A stretch of DNA of 64,000 bases, taken from the NCBI GenBank assembly GCA_947579605.1, contig OX388325.1, forward strand, positions 12,147,572-12,211,571. Direction: 5' to 3'. Each line of letters begins with the position of its first letter. Positions within the stretch are counted from its first letter, which is position 1. Shown here piece after piece: positions 12,546 to 24,042 of the stretch. Origin of the DNA: Athripsodes cinereus (taxonomy: Eukaryota; Arthropoda; Insecta; Trichoptera; Leptoceridae). The position numbers were made by a program, and so were the translations under genes. Below the pieces are notes generated by a model, which was given only the letters and a program-made list of their open reading frames with translations, did not search any database and was not told where the DNA came from.

Positions 12546-13434
12546 TTTATTTTTATTTCTGACGCGGATACATATTATTATGTATCTGAGATTATGTGTT
12601 ATAAGGTTTTTGTATTTAAATTTGAATACTCTCCGTTATGTTATGTTAATTACGTTTGCACCGACACAATTAATACAATACTTTTAAATTCTGAAATGTC
12701 TAACTAGGTAGTACCCCCTATTCTATATTGATTCAAACTAAAAAAAGAACGTTAAGTACAAAATTTTATAATCAAGTTCACTTGAACTAACATTGGTATT
12801 TTATATGATACAAGTTGTATATAATTATAATTAGGAACAATTTTAGAGTTTATAGAATACCAATGTTATATGGAAGAAATCACTACATAGTGATAATCTC
12901 GCCACTGCATATCATATTTTAAATTTTATATTATTTTGTTTGGAAGTTTGTTTGGGAGGGATGGAAGATGCGACAAGGATATTGAAAGAAGAAAATTGGC
13001 CGGCAGTGTGACCAGATTTGGTAGTTTCCTACTTTTTTCGTAGTTTTTGAGGCATTGGCAACAATGTTTAGTAGTTTTTATTTCTTTGGTAGTTTTTAGT
13101 AGTTTTTGGTAGATTTTGTATTTAGTCGGTAATTGGTAGATGAATTATCGGGACATTTTGAATGTTTTTTAAATATTCTACAATGCACATCCGTTACTTG
13201 ATTTTTTAAAATCGCGATCGATTTCGGTAAACCTTTACCATTGACGAGCGAGATAATACTGACTAATATTTTTGTTAAAACATCTACAAAAACAAAATAA
13301 TTGAAAACAATAGCTGCACCTGTTAAGGATTAGGCATTGTAAACATTGTGAGAAGAGGTGATTTATAATGATTTATTACTTTATTTACAATATTTACGTT
13401 TGAATTCAAAGCTTTATTAATTTCTTTAGCGGCA

Positions 13435-13790
13435 TTTGAAATGTGGTGCTATAGACGCATGCTGAAGATTCATTGGTCGGAACACGTCGAAAACGAAGAA
13501 GTGTTAACCAGGGTTGGCGAAAAAAGGCAACTCCTCAAAAGAATCTGCCAACAACGAGCTAATTGGATTGGCCACAACATCAGGCACCCAGGACTGCTCA
13601 TCGCAATCGCAGAGGGCAGGACCGAAGGCACAAATGGCAGAGGTCGACCGAGAGACGCCTATATGGACCAACTGAAGAGGGACATGAGCATATGGAGTTG
13701 AAGAGACTAGCTGAGAATAGGGAGGAGTGGAGAAATAAGTCAAAACTCGTTGCAGACCAATCCAATGGATTGTAACTCATTATATATAAT
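13435..13790 (+). pseudogene. Non-LTR reverse transcriptase C-terminal tail
   Basis: The frame MWCYRRMLKIHWSEHVENEE then NWIGHNIRHPGLL and GRGRPRDAYMDQLKRDM is the usual post-catalytic tail of RTE/CR1-type elements, closing near CCAATCCAATGGATTGTAAC. 5'-truncated. A sister copy lies at 47646-47909. Confidence 0.8.
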
Positions 13791-14140
13791 GTTTCCAAAG
13801 AACATAGTTTAAAATAATTATTAATATTTGTATATTTAAAGGAACTATTTGTTTTTACGAAATTGTGATCAAATTCAATTATATGATTCGCGAACTCGGA
13901 ATAATTACTATTTTTAAGGCAAAGTTCGTGCTCTCTAAGTCTAGTTTTAAAATTTCTTTTCGTCATACCTATATATGTAGCATCGCAGTCATCACACTTA
14001 AGTGTGTACACTCCATTTTTTTGCAAGGGTTCTGTGGGATCTTTATTATTTAACAAATTAGATAATTTATTATTAGTGTAATATGCTGGAGTAATAGTGT
14101 CCGGTAACGAGCCAGTAATCTTAGAAGTTAACCCCCCCAC
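13780..14140 (-). pseudogene. Penelope-like element fragment with GIY-YIG endonuclease
   Basis: The frame contains GVYTLKCDDCDATYIGMT followed by RNFKTRLREH and a later FANHI. These are the GVY, YIG, Arg and Glu-His positions of the GIY-YIG domain that follows the reverse transcriptase in Penelope-like elements, with the linked CxxC. The reverse transcriptase itself is absent; the fragment is cut by a LINE tail at about 13775. Confidence 0.75.
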
Positions 14141-14329
14141 AAAAAGATGATAAATCGTGCAATAAAAGTTCCTCTTTCTCCTTCAAACTTTAAAAAAGAA
14201 ATTGATTTAATTAAAAAAAAAAAAAAAAAAAAAAAACAAGTAACGGAGGTGCATTGTAGAATATTTAAAAAAACATTCAAAATGTCTCGTAACTGTTACA
14301 TAGTTAATCCTTCTAAAATAACTGGAATT

Positions 14330-14690
14330 ATCGGGAACTTAGGAAAAGTACCCGATACTTACTGATTCGAATATAATTTTCGGTACAAATATCGAGTACA
14401 TTGTAAAAAAAGGTTCTGCGAAAAAAATAATATTGTTGAAGAAAACCGAAGGAGTTTTTGAAATACTTCAAATTCCTAAACCATTTTGAAAATTCGGCGA
14501 CGGTTGGTAGAAATTTAAGCGAGTAACTTTTTTCAGTAGTCGGTATGAAAGTATCCGTAAAGTAAACAACAGTCGGTACAAATACCGGGTACATTTTAGA
14601 AAAAGGTACTTCGAGAAAATATTGTTGAAGAAAACCGAGAAGTTTTTGAAATACTTCAAATTCCTATACCATTTTGACGTGCGTGCATGA
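14330..14690. repeat. Fragments of the CGAGGAGTTTTTGAAAT repeat family
   Basis: Two head-to-tail copies with GGTACAAATAC, AAAACCGAGGAGTTTTTG-like and CCATTTTGA blocks. Non-coding. Confidence 0.6.
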
Positions 14691-14815
14691 GAGGTTGCGT
14701 AGGTAAATGTAGAAGAGGCGAAAGGAGTATGTAGGGACAGATCTATGTGGCGTTCCGTTCTCTCTGCTTACCCCACTTGGGATGGGGTGTGAGGGAATAG
14801 AATAGAAAAGAATAT
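14681..14815 (+). pseudogene. RTE-like 3' end
   Basis: CGTTCCGTTCTCTCTGCTTA then CCCCACTTGGGATGG and a (GAATA)n tail match the end of the longer copy at 30058-30610. Confidence 0.65.
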
Positions 14816-15239
14816 TTTGTTAACACTGTTATAGGACGGGGAGAATCCCTATGAAACGGACATTTTTGAGGAAAGTCTTAAATTTCGGTTGTATTTAATT
14901 GTTCACGAAAGATAATCACATATCCCCAAACTACGAAGTTTGCGCCTCTGTTATAATCTTTTAGATGTTTTTATATGCAAAATTAAAAAAAATTAAAACA
15001 CGTCCGTTTCATGGAACGATTCCCATGAAACGGACATGGGGTACCATGAAGCGGACATAGTAGTAATGATTTGACTGTTAACGATTTTATTGACATATAG
15101 GTATTATTATTTGAAATTATTTTTTGTTTCGGTTTCTGACGTAGAAAACAGCAGAAATAAAAATAAAATGTTTTGATGTGAAAAAACAGTTTTTACAAAA
15201 AAGTTTATTGTTCTTTATACACCATATGTTTCACGTGTC

Positions 15240-15449
15240 CACATCTATTTTAGAATACCTTGCACTTCAACCCATATTTTCGTGTCCACATCTAGAATAT
15301 CTTGCACTTCAACCCATATTTTCGTGTCCACATCTAGAGTATCTTGCACTTCAACCCATATTTTCGTGTCCACATCTAGAATACCTTGCACTTCAACCCA
15401 TATTTTCGTGTCCACATCTAGAATATCTTGCACTTCAACCCATATTTTT
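15240..15449. repeat. 42-bp tandem repeat, about five copies
   Basis: TGTCCACATCTAGAATATCT then TGCACTTCAACCCATATTTTCG repeats with few differences. As 42 is a multiple of three, both strands stay open (on the - strand a DVDTKIWVEVQ unit), but no larger gene surrounds it. Confidence 0.9.
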
Positions 15450-16229
15450 CACTGGCCGCATATTATGCTTTATGATTATGACTAACAGGACATTATTATG
15501 CTGCTTCCTTCCGATGCTTTGGATATTGAGGATTCATATTTCCTTGCTTTTATATTGTTTGGTAACATTTCAAACGATGCATTTGAATAAATAAGGCCTT
15601 CACTATCATTAGAATCATGTCAAGATATTAATAGATTGCATTCTTTTGAAACAGTTGAGCTGTTTGATGGGAGTAGATTACACATTCGTTTCGTATTTTT
15701 CTTGACTTATTTTATTAACTGTTTCCTCTACCAACTTATCTTTCTATGGAGTGTCTGTAAAAATTGTCTTTTTTTACTTTTTCTTCTTTCTGCCTTTTGA
15801 GAATGGTCAGTGGTCCCTTCAGGTGTAGATAACTGTCGCGTTAATTTTTTTTATTTTTTCCTATAAAATACTAAACTTTGTAGTGATACCATCCGAAGTG
15901 CTTGGTACAGATGGATTAACTGTTAAACTGCATGAGATGTAGGTATACCAGGGATTGACGATATCACATTGTATTATTTGCTTTTTCATTGATTTTGTCT
16001 GACACAAATGATGTCAAAAAATCATTCTTTAAGAATATTTTTTTAATAATTGAATGAATGCCTATTTCATAGAACCCAGCTTATAGAAAATAGCTTAGCG
16101 TGAATCCTCTCATGAAAACATCGTTAGCAAATTCCGCAACCTCATAGATACAGTTAGATAACATCCAGTTACTCATTGCAGTTTTTACTAGATACCGTGT
16201 AGACCAGAGGTTCCCAAAGTGGTCCAGGG

Positions 16230-16492
16230 AAAATAATCTTTAATTTAATTTTTGTATAATTTCAAAAATTAAATTTATTCACCTCAAACGTTTTCGCCAA
16301 GGCTTCTACTTGGCATCATCAGGAGGACTAATTAGTTTAAGTTCATATGTAGTGAGTCTGTTTTCTATTACTAACTTATACTAGGGGTGGGGGGGGGGTT
16401 TGAAGTTTGAAGCCTTGGCGAAAACGTTTGAGGCGAATAAATTTAATTTGGAAATTATACAGTGTTTTAAAATCATTTTAATTAAATAATGG
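16230..16492. mobile_element. Penelope-like end: inverted terminal segments
   Basis: AAATTTATTCACCTCAAACG then TTTTCGCCAAGGCTTC on the left is mirrored on the right (GAAGCCTTGGCGAAAACG, TTTGAGGCGAATAAATTTAA). The same segments form a tight palindrome at 56541-56684. The left arm, read on the - strand, holds a complete hammerhead core. Inverted partial copies of the terminal repeat are known for Penelope-like elements. Confidence 0.6.
16282..16326 (-). ncRNA. Hammerhead ribozyme of Penelope type
   Basis: Read 16326 to 16282: CCTC (stem I), CTGATGA (conserved core), T, GCCAAG-loop-CTTGGC (stem II, 6 bp with a 7-base loop), GAA, the self-complementary AACGTT (short stem III), U as cleavage base, then GAGG closing stem I. 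All invariant core bases are present. The very short palindromic stem III is what is described for hammerheads of Penelope-like retroelements, which probably cleave as dimers. Confidence 0.72.
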
Positions 16493-16919
16493 ACTTGGAA
16501 CTGTGTGATGAAAAATTACTTTTGTCTTACGAAAAATTCAAACTTGTGTATCAAGGTCAAATGCAGGAGCAGAACTATCACACTTTCGTGGTATAATGTG
16601 TTAGTAAGCGTCTTCAATAATACCATGGTACTTCCAACAGGAGCCGAATACCGCAGCTTCTGTCCGTTTCATAGGGACTCGAAGTTAAATTTTTGGGTGT
16701 TATTATTTTTAAACTAGTTAAAAATTTCAAATTTAAAAATGTGAATTAGTGAATAATATTTGTGTCAATTATTTTATTTTATTTTATTTATTCTATAAGG
16801 ATCAGACAGTTGAAACAATTAGTATAGACATTAAAAGACAACAATAGACAAACCAATTAAGATCCCCTTTTTACCAATCTAATAAACATAAATTTGAGAC
16901 TTAAAATGATAAAACACAT

Positions 16920-17095
16920 ATAAATGTAAAAAAATGTAAAAATGTGTAAAATGTAAAAGTGTAAATAAAGTGTAAAAAATGCAAATAAATGTAAAAAATT
17001 ATAAAAATGTATAAAATGTTTAAAATGTATAAAATGCAAAAAATGTAAAAAAGTATAAAATGCAAAAAATATAAAAAAACATAAAAATACACATC
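16920..17095. repeat. AT-rich minisatellite
   Basis: Irregular repeats of (T)GTAAAAATG and TATAAAATG. The open frames on the complement are repeat artefacts. Confidence 0.7.
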
Positions 17096-17749
17096 CCACC
17101 AAAGTCCACTAATCCAATCCCCCAATTAATAATACCTTCAATTTATTGGAACTCACATAAAATTCTCGCATTTTAATCAAATTTATCACAAATGTTTTCA
17201 AAATTTTATAATAGTTAAATAAAAATAATAGGCGCCCTTGAGACGGTCTAGGGACTGTTAAACGGCGTCAAAACAAAATCATCCATAATCATCATCATCA
17301 TCATCTCCCTACAAAGATGATGTGCAAAAAGAATAAAAATATAAATTAGTCATCCCTTGTTATACCAGAACCTTACTAATAAAACGTTTTGCTCTATGAC
17401 GCTCCTACTTGAAACGATATTTTACTTGTGTTTCTGTTATCATTGAAAGAACACGGGCGTAATCATATAGGCATGGGCAAACGGGTGCTCCAGAGCTCAA
17501 AAAATAAAATAATAAAATATGCATCAGACATCTACTATCTCTAAGCTAACCGGGATTATTTCAAAAAGTGCATTTCTCAATACACAAGAAATTTAGAGTG
17601 TAAGGGAAATCGTCAAATTTTGGGGATCTGAAACCTATTTAGGTAAAAAATGGATCTCACATTCACTTTCACTGTAAACAATCAACGTCTTCCCTCAGCG
17701 GGCCGCGGTAAAATTATCTAACGTTAACCTGTCCGCGGCGATAAAAAGT

Positions 17750-17930
17750 TGGAGACCATTGCCTTAAGGCAATGACAAAATAATATCGACTAGATCCTAC
17801 AGAACGGACACGTGTTAAGCACATTGTATAGGAATGTATGCATGAGGAATTGTATAACAAGGAAAGGGTAAGTGTCACTCGATCTTCTCTGCCTATCCCA
17901 CAAGAGAAGCAACATGATGGTGATGATGAG
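17750..17930 (+). pseudogene. RTE-like 3' end fragment
   Basis: ACGGACACGTGTTAAGCACA, ATGCATGAGGAATTGTATAA and TCTCTGCCTATCCCAC correspond to the 30058-30610 copy, diverged. Confidence 0.55.
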
Positions 17931-18073
17931 CTAAACTCGCAATCGCTATAAGAATCGTCGTCTCCGTGTAAAATCAAAATGTTCATAATGGGTCCTCCAT
18001 TCCTTCTTTCAAATAAAAAGCAAATACAAAGCACTCAATGTCAAATAAAAAAATGCCAAATTTCTTTGATATA

Positions 18074-19566
18074 CGAGGGCGGTCCGATAAGTACTTAGCC
18101 TACATAAGAAAAAATTAAAATTTTGGAAAAGTGGCGATTTATTTTTCAACATAGTCTCCTTTTAGTTCGATACACTTGACCCAGCGATGTTCCAACTTCT
18201 TTAACCCGTCTAAAAAATACGTTTTCTCGAGGTCTGCAAAATCGGCCTCCGTGGTGGCGATGACCTCCTAATTCGACTTAAATTTCTGCCCGGTGAGTGA
18301 TTTTTTCAAGTTTGGAAACAAAAAAAAGTCGCACGAGACCAAATCTGGAGAATACGGTGGATGGACCAGCAGTTCGTAGCCCAATTCGAACAATTTGGCC
18401 GTGGCAATGGCGGGGTTGTGAGCCGGTACATTGTCATGATGGAAGAACACTTTTTTTCGTCGAACGGAGCCGTTTTCTTCTGCGATTCGGCGCCGAATCG
18501 GCCCAATTATTCGGCATAGTAGAGCCCTGTGATCGTTTTATAATTTTCCAGGTGGTGGAAGTAGATCACACCTTGTGAATTTCAGAAAACAGTGGCCATC
18601 ACCTCTCCGGCCGATAAGACAGTCTTCACCGTCTTCGGAGTACGTTCGCCGGGTAAAGTCCACTGTTTCGACTGTTCCTTGGTCTCTGGTGGATACCAGT
18701 GGATCCATGTTTTGTCAACGGTCACGAAACGACGCAGAAACTCTTTCGGATTGGTCTTACACAGCGTCAAACACTGTTCAGAGGCCTGAGTCAACAACAC
18801 ACTATCGTCTCACGTTCCCGCTCCGCTAGCGTTCGGGTGCAGACGATGGTGCGCCAAAGTGTTAATTTTCGTAACTATTGTGTATCTTAGCAACGAAATT
18901 GACACTTGCTTGCAACATCGTCTGCACCCGAACGCTAACGGAGCGGGAACGTGAGACGAAAGTGTGTTGTTGACTCAGGCCTCTGATGTGGTCTCACGGT
19001 TGCGATTGTTGTCCGGAGTGAGAAAACGCGGCACCCATTGCGCCGAGAACTTTCTCATGTCCTAAATTTCATGAATGATATAACCCATGTGGTTTTTTGA
19101 GATGCCAATTATCTTAGCTATCTCACGCACCTTCAATTTGCGGTCTGCCAATACGATATCATGGATTTTTTGTCACGTTATCCTCCGTGGTAGCCATTTT
19201 CAGGGCACCTGGGCGTGGCTTGTTAAAAACCGACGCACGACCACGTCGAAACTCGTAAACCAATTTTTGATGATCGCTATCGAAGAAGAGTCACCGTATA
19301 CAGCATCCAAGCGCTCATTGATTTCAATTCGCGATTTCCCTTCCAAAAACAAGAGTCGAATCACCAACCGATATTGCTCTTTTTCCATTTTTCTAAAATC
19401 AGTGGACCCGCCCGCTTCCAGATGCGGTCAAAACAAAACTATGAGTCTGATTCGGCTGAAATTTTGACAAAAGCCATCTACAAGAATGTACTTCACGATG
19501 GTATATTTTTCTTGCGATAGTGGTGCCGTCGAGCGCCGAGGCTAAGTACTTATCGGACTGCCCTCT
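18074..19566 (-). pseudogene. Full-length mariner-type transposon, dead transposase
   Basis: Inverted ends CGAGGGCGGTCCGATAAGTA and the matching complement at 19566 are flanked by TA (18072-18073, 19567-19568). Without the nested foldback the element is about 1.29 kb, the usual mariner size. The transposase reads on the - strand from MEKEQYRLVIRLLFLEGK near 19388, through KTWIHWYPPETKEQSKQW, to HHDNVPAHN and YSPDLVSCDFFLFPNL near 18300. Catalytic DD34D-type motifs are recognisable (HHDN, YSPD) but frameshifts and stops break the frame, and a foldback insertion splits it. Inactive copy. Confidence 0.9.
18783..18981. mobile_element. Foldback element nested in mariner
   Basis: Arms of about 70 bp, beginning GGCCTGAGTCAACAACACAC, are inverted copies around a short AT-rich centre. 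It sits between TCAGA and TCTGA, a 5-bp duplication with one mismatch. Removing it rejoins the mariner frame at Ser-Glu-Gln-Cys. Confidence 0.8.
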
Positions 19567-19884
19567 TATTATTATTGAAAATACAGTTAACACTGCGTGG
19601 GGTTGATTACAATATTATGTATTTTTAATATTCCTAATTTATTAAGTATTATATTTTTTCCGATGAGCACCTAATAGATAAACATTATATTAATTAACTA
19701 TTTAGCACCTACTTTGAGATAACAGAATATAAAACCTTAAAATGTGTACCGTAAAAAAGAAAACGATTCAAAAACACGGCAAGGAAATCCAAAAAAAAGA
19801 TATTTTGATTCAATGTTTCGAGTATTTGTGTCATTAACTATATTTAATGATAACAATAATGTTCTCTTCTGCAATGACAGCATA

Positions 19885-20292
19885 AATTTGAAGCTCCGCC
19901 AAAGAATGATTAAGTGCTATGTATGGTCTGTTTTATTGTATGGATGTGAAACATGGACCTTAAAAGTCAATACAATGAACAGACTGGAAGCATTTGAAAT
20001 GTGGCTCCATCGCCGTATGCTCAGAATCCCCTGGACCGACATGGTTACCAATACCGAAGTCATGTTCTGCGTGGAGAAAAATACCACCTTCTCCAATTGA
20101 TATTGAAGGGGAAAATTGAGGGACGCCGAGGTCCCGGTAGGAGACAGATGTCCTGGCTGCGAAACATAAGGGAGTGGACCGGCATCCGAAGTGTGGAAGA
20201 GCTGTTCCGAGCAGCGCAGGACAGGGACAAGTTCGCCGAGGTGATCGCCAACGTTGGGGGGACCCGACAAGGCACTTGAAGAAGAAGAAGAA
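19885..20292 (+). pseudogene. Non-LTR reverse transcriptase C-terminal tail with (GAA)n end
   Basis: Frame one gives MIKCYVWSVLLYGCETWTLK and RRMLRIPWTD; after a shift near 20060 the next frame gives GRRGPGRRQMSWLRNIREW and ends GTRQGT-stop before a GAAGAAGAAGAA tail. Confidence 0.85.
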
Positions 20293-20299
20293 TAATGTT

Positions 20300-21910
20300 C
20301 TACTCCAGGGTCTCCGTAAATCTAGCTACGCCACTGTGAATGACCTCATAGCTTCTAATATTAATAATTAAAATGAATATCAAGCAAAACAGAACACAAT
20401 AATGTAGTCTTATAAATATCTTCTAAGTGAATGTGTGTGAGCTAAAAACTTGTGCGAGTAAACTTTCAATTATTACATTTTAATGAATTTTGCTACACGT
20501 GTTTTTTTATGATTATATAATGAGTTTTCACTGTGTATTTAAAATTATCACTTAGGTATTATTAATAAATAACGAATTTATAATAATGATAGATAATTTT
20601 AAATAGATACATAGTCAAAAATTCATTATTTAATCATGTCGCGTAATATAATTATAGCGAATGCCAACAACATCGAAAATATTGTCTTGAGCTGCTGAAT
20701 GAGATATTGTTGTGCTTTTTGTCTTTTAAATTTATAAAGTTATTTAATTTGTGGATCAAATTTATTAAAAATAAAATTAATTATTGTTTAAATAGAAAAA
20801 TATATGAGAGGTATAGGAGTGAAGTAATATTATCAAAACTAAAATTTGAAAAGAAACTGTTTTCGCTTCTGAATCAGTTTTTCAGATCTGATTTATTCGA
20901 CGGGCGGTTTTTTTGTTGTATCGATGTAACTATTAAACTACAGTTTAGCCAATGAGAATACAAATATATTATAATCTTCATTCATAGTATAAAAAAATTG
21001 AAAATCGATGAAAGCACATCCTTCATTTTTAAACTCCTCATACACTTTATCGTATATTAAAAAAAAATAACAACCTTATAATTGTATAATTAAATGTTAT
21101 ACAACCGGTTTCATAAAAAAAAAATAAACATATAAGTAGGTACCTACTTAGCTGTACCCAGAATTTCTACAGTGGAAAAGGAGAGCAGCAGTTTTATTAA
21201 ATATAATTTATGTGTGTAGTATTTATATTAGTCTCTGTTATCACGATTTAGTGATTTGGTATACCTACACACAAAATTTCAAACCGTCGTTGTCAAATTT
21301 TCATTTTAGTATAGGAATTTGAAATGTTTCAAGATCTCCTTGTTTTTGTATAACGATTTTCAAGACCTTTGCCATGGTATAATACTAAATATGTCTACTT
21401 TCTACTATTTTCGAGATCTTGGGTGCGCCCATGACACTTTAACTTCTTAATGTGCCTTTTGCGTTTCATAAAATTGTTTCTTGTTCATAAAGCACCTTCA
21501 AAGAGCATTTAAGTAGAGGTATCTTATGGTTCCTTTATGCATCCGGGTGGCATAGAGTTATTTATGTTTATTTTATTGATCTAACGATTTCTTACTGTGT
21601 TTTATTCTCTTTCAATAATGTCTTGCTTCAATTTAATCGCAAATGTAATAAAATTAATGTTTTCTAAATTACTGAAACCACTCGTAAACAATAACTATAA
21701 AAATAGAAAAGAACAAGACGTGGACATAATAATTTCAATAACTTACTGTTGGAAATCTGTGGCTGTAGATCGCTACCTTAATGCACAACTATCTTAAGTG
21801 TTTTAGGGAGATTTTTCAAAGGAGCAGTTTAAAGTTTTGTTTTTGTGATAATTTTTTTTTTTTTAAATATCTAAAGCAAATCTTGACATGCTTTATCATA
21901 TACGAATCTA
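20300..21910. other. Stretch without recognised gene
   Basis: AT-rich; a fragment of the CGAGGAGTTTTTGAAAT family near 21280-21370. No coding evidence. Confidence 0.5.
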
Positions 21911-21918
21911 ATTACTTA

Positions 21919-22368
21919 ATTGTTCACATTTGTTCACTTTCAGTGATCATTCTGGATGATCCTTCAAACTGAAAAGGTGTGAACAGGCGTTTCATCAATA
22001 GTTATCCCTAGTGATGACAGAGGAAATAGATTACTACCCGACATAATTTTGATGAAAGGTCCTTTCACTGAAACGACCATAAACAAGTTTTATCCTATTG
22101 TTTGTTTTATTCTCTATGAATTTGTATTGAATATCAGAATCATGTACAAAATTATTATGCAGTCGAGAACTATGCTAGTGTTATTTTTCATTTAATAATT
22201 GTTTTTGTACGATATTACGTCAAACTACATACAACATGAGTGAGAGTGTTGACATCGCAGTGAAAGCATAGGATGAACAAATGTGAACAGACGTGTTTAC
22301 TTTCGATGAACAGCTTTGACCCTGACACTCTGGATGATCATCTAAAGTGAAGCAATGTGAATGCTACT
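21919..22368. mobile_element. Harbinger-like MITE, copy 1 (TTA flanks)
   Basis: Flanked by TTA (21916-21918, 22369-22371). The right end reads AAGTGAAGCAATGTGAATGC before CTACT; the interior contains TTGACCCTGACACTCTGGAT and GAACAAATGTGAACAGACGT. Same family as 22547-23029, 54074-54588, 56875-56932 and 63339-63802. Confidence 0.75.
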
Positions 22369-22546
22369 TTAGATTCATTACATTATCTCAGTTTGACCAA
22401 AATTTGTACTTAGCGTACATAGTTGTGCATTAAGGTAACGTGATGTTGTTAATAAATTGTACCTAATGTTAATTATTCGTGAAATTTAACAATTACTTTG
22501 TCTTTTACAGGACAGCTGAAACCTCATAAAAACACTTGTTGCCTTA

Positions 22547-23029
22547 AGTAGCATTCACATTGCTTCACTTTGGATGATCATCCAGAGTGTCAGGGTCAAA
22601 CCTGTTCATCCAAAGTGAACACATCTGTTCACACTTGTTCATCCTATGCTTTCACTGCCATGTCAACACTCTCACTCATGTTGTATGTAGTTTGACGTAT
22701 TTACGTAAAAAAAATAATGAAATAAATAAAAAAATTAAAATTAATATTTATTAAAAATTAAAACAAGTTAATATAATTCTCGACAGCATGATAATTTTGT
22801 ACATGATTCTGACTTTCAATACGAATTCATAGATCTGATAAAACTTGTTTATGGTCGTTTCAGTGTAAGGACCTTTCATCGAAATTACGTCGGGTAGTAA
22901 TCGATTTCATCCGTCATTGCTAGTGATCACTATTGACTATTGATGAAACGCCTGTTCACACCTTTTCATTTTGGAGGATCATCCAGACTCCAGAGTGATC
23001 ACTGAAAGTGAACAAATGTGAACGCCCCT
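22547..23029. mobile_element. Harbinger-like MITE, copy 2 (inverted)
   Basis: Opposite orientation to copy 1, only 178 bp away; flanked by TTA (22544-22546, 23030-23032). Starts AGTAGCATTCACATTGCTTC. Confidence 0.78.
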
Positions 23030-23134
23030 TTAGTGCAGCAATGTTTAACGTTCTTAACGGAAGTTAACAATTTAGTAACAAATTCTACAGCACTTAATAA
23101 ACTATAGTGAATCGTTTAATCTGATTAAAACATT

Positions 23135-23939
23135 TGAAGACCACAGGCAAATATCATTCTATGTCACAAAACATCACTTTTGAGTAAATTGAATTCTTAA
23201 CTTTACCATCTTGTAAAAATAATCATATTATTATAAGACAATGATTTTTGATGTAATCGGTTAGTGTACTGTGTTTTCTGATGGAATATTAATAGTATAT
23301 CACATCTTTGGTGACAAAAAATGGAGAAAATTGGAATTTTCTGATTTAAGTCAGAATATTGTTGGAAAGAACATACTATGTTCCTATGTTACTTGCTAAG
23401 AACATACTATGTTCCTATGTTACTTGCAAAGAACATACTATGTTACATTCAAAGTAAAATCTTCTTAATAAAAACTGTATGTATTGTGTAATAATTTTAT
23501 TTTATAGTTTATTATTTAAAAAGAGGGAAACATAATAAATAAATAAATACAGTATATTCAGCCTTTATTGTATGAAATTATTATTGAAAACAATATTGAA
23601 AACTTTAAATGTAAGAACTCACCGATAAAGTAGCTGTTTGACAAATGAAATAACCTCAAAAAATAAACTTATGAATATTTTCAATAGATGGCTCCAAAGG
23701 ACATAGTCTGTTCTTTCCATGCAGAAGTATCATAAACTGTTTTTACCCTGTAAAATTGTTTTTGGAATGACCTTTCCCTGTATGGTATTTTTAAAAGTAC
23801 AAATTTATGGGTTATAGAGTGATGTTTCCTACAACTTGTTAGGTTGCATATAAAATACAATGAATTCTTTACAAGATGGCATCCTTAGTTCATTTTTGAT
23901 AAAAATGGAGTTAGACTGATATTTGCCTGTGGTCTTCAT
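23135..23939. mobile_element. MITE ending just upstream of the astacin start
   Basis: The ends form an inverted repeat: TGAAGACCACAGGCAAATAT at 23135 and its complement ending at 23939. Further in, both arms also share a segment ending CCATCTTGTAAA. The element is about 805 bp, carries no gene, and its right end lies 27 bases before the astacin ATG. No target duplication was recognised. It contains a short tandem repeat at 23368-23452. Confidence 0.65.
23368..23452. repeat. Tandem repeat of about 32 bp, 2.6 copies
   Basis: GAACATACTATGTTCC recurs three times with a CTATGTTACTTGC spacer, inside the MITE upstream of the astacin gene. A diverged inverted copy lies near 23700. Confidence 0.7.
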
Positions 23940-23966
23940 TTTTTTAGGGTCAGTAACAAAAAATAT

Positions 23967-24042
23967 ATGAAAATGCAATCACCACCCAGTGTAATTTTGC
24001 TAAGCATGATTGTGAGCTTTTTTGTTGGGGAAACTTATCAAT
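23967..24042 (+). CDS. Astacin exon 1 (signal peptide)
   Basis: This exon encodes 25 residues plus one base, starting MKM and rich in Val, Ile, Leu and Phe. Two in-frame ATGs (23967, 23973) are possible starts; the first is taken. It ends at a strong GTAAGT donor. A pyrimidine tract with AG at 23946-23947 lies 19 bases upstream of the ATG, so an untranslated upstream exon is possible. Confidence 0.88.

Larger units (their letters stand above)
14840..16680 (-). pseudogene. Decayed pogo/Tigger-type element (tentative)
   Basis: Inverted TCCCTATGAAACGGACA blocks bound the region, and related GTCCGTTTCATGG blocks recur near 15000-15060. On the - strand near 15860-15690 three frames together give PFSKGRKKKK, TIFTDTP and KDKLVEETVNK, resembling the basic tail of CENP-B/jerky-like DDE transposases. 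Many stops. Part of the region is taken by a 42-bp tandem repeat and a Penelope-like end. The identity is an inference from weak resemblance. Confidence 0.35.

Noticed and set aside
15240..15449. CRISPR-like array
   Set aside because: The units are directly adjacent with no unique spacers, and the genome is eukaryotic.
16857..17125. 74-81 codon frames rich in Phe, His and Tyr
   Set aside because: They come from the AT-rich minisatellite read in two frames.
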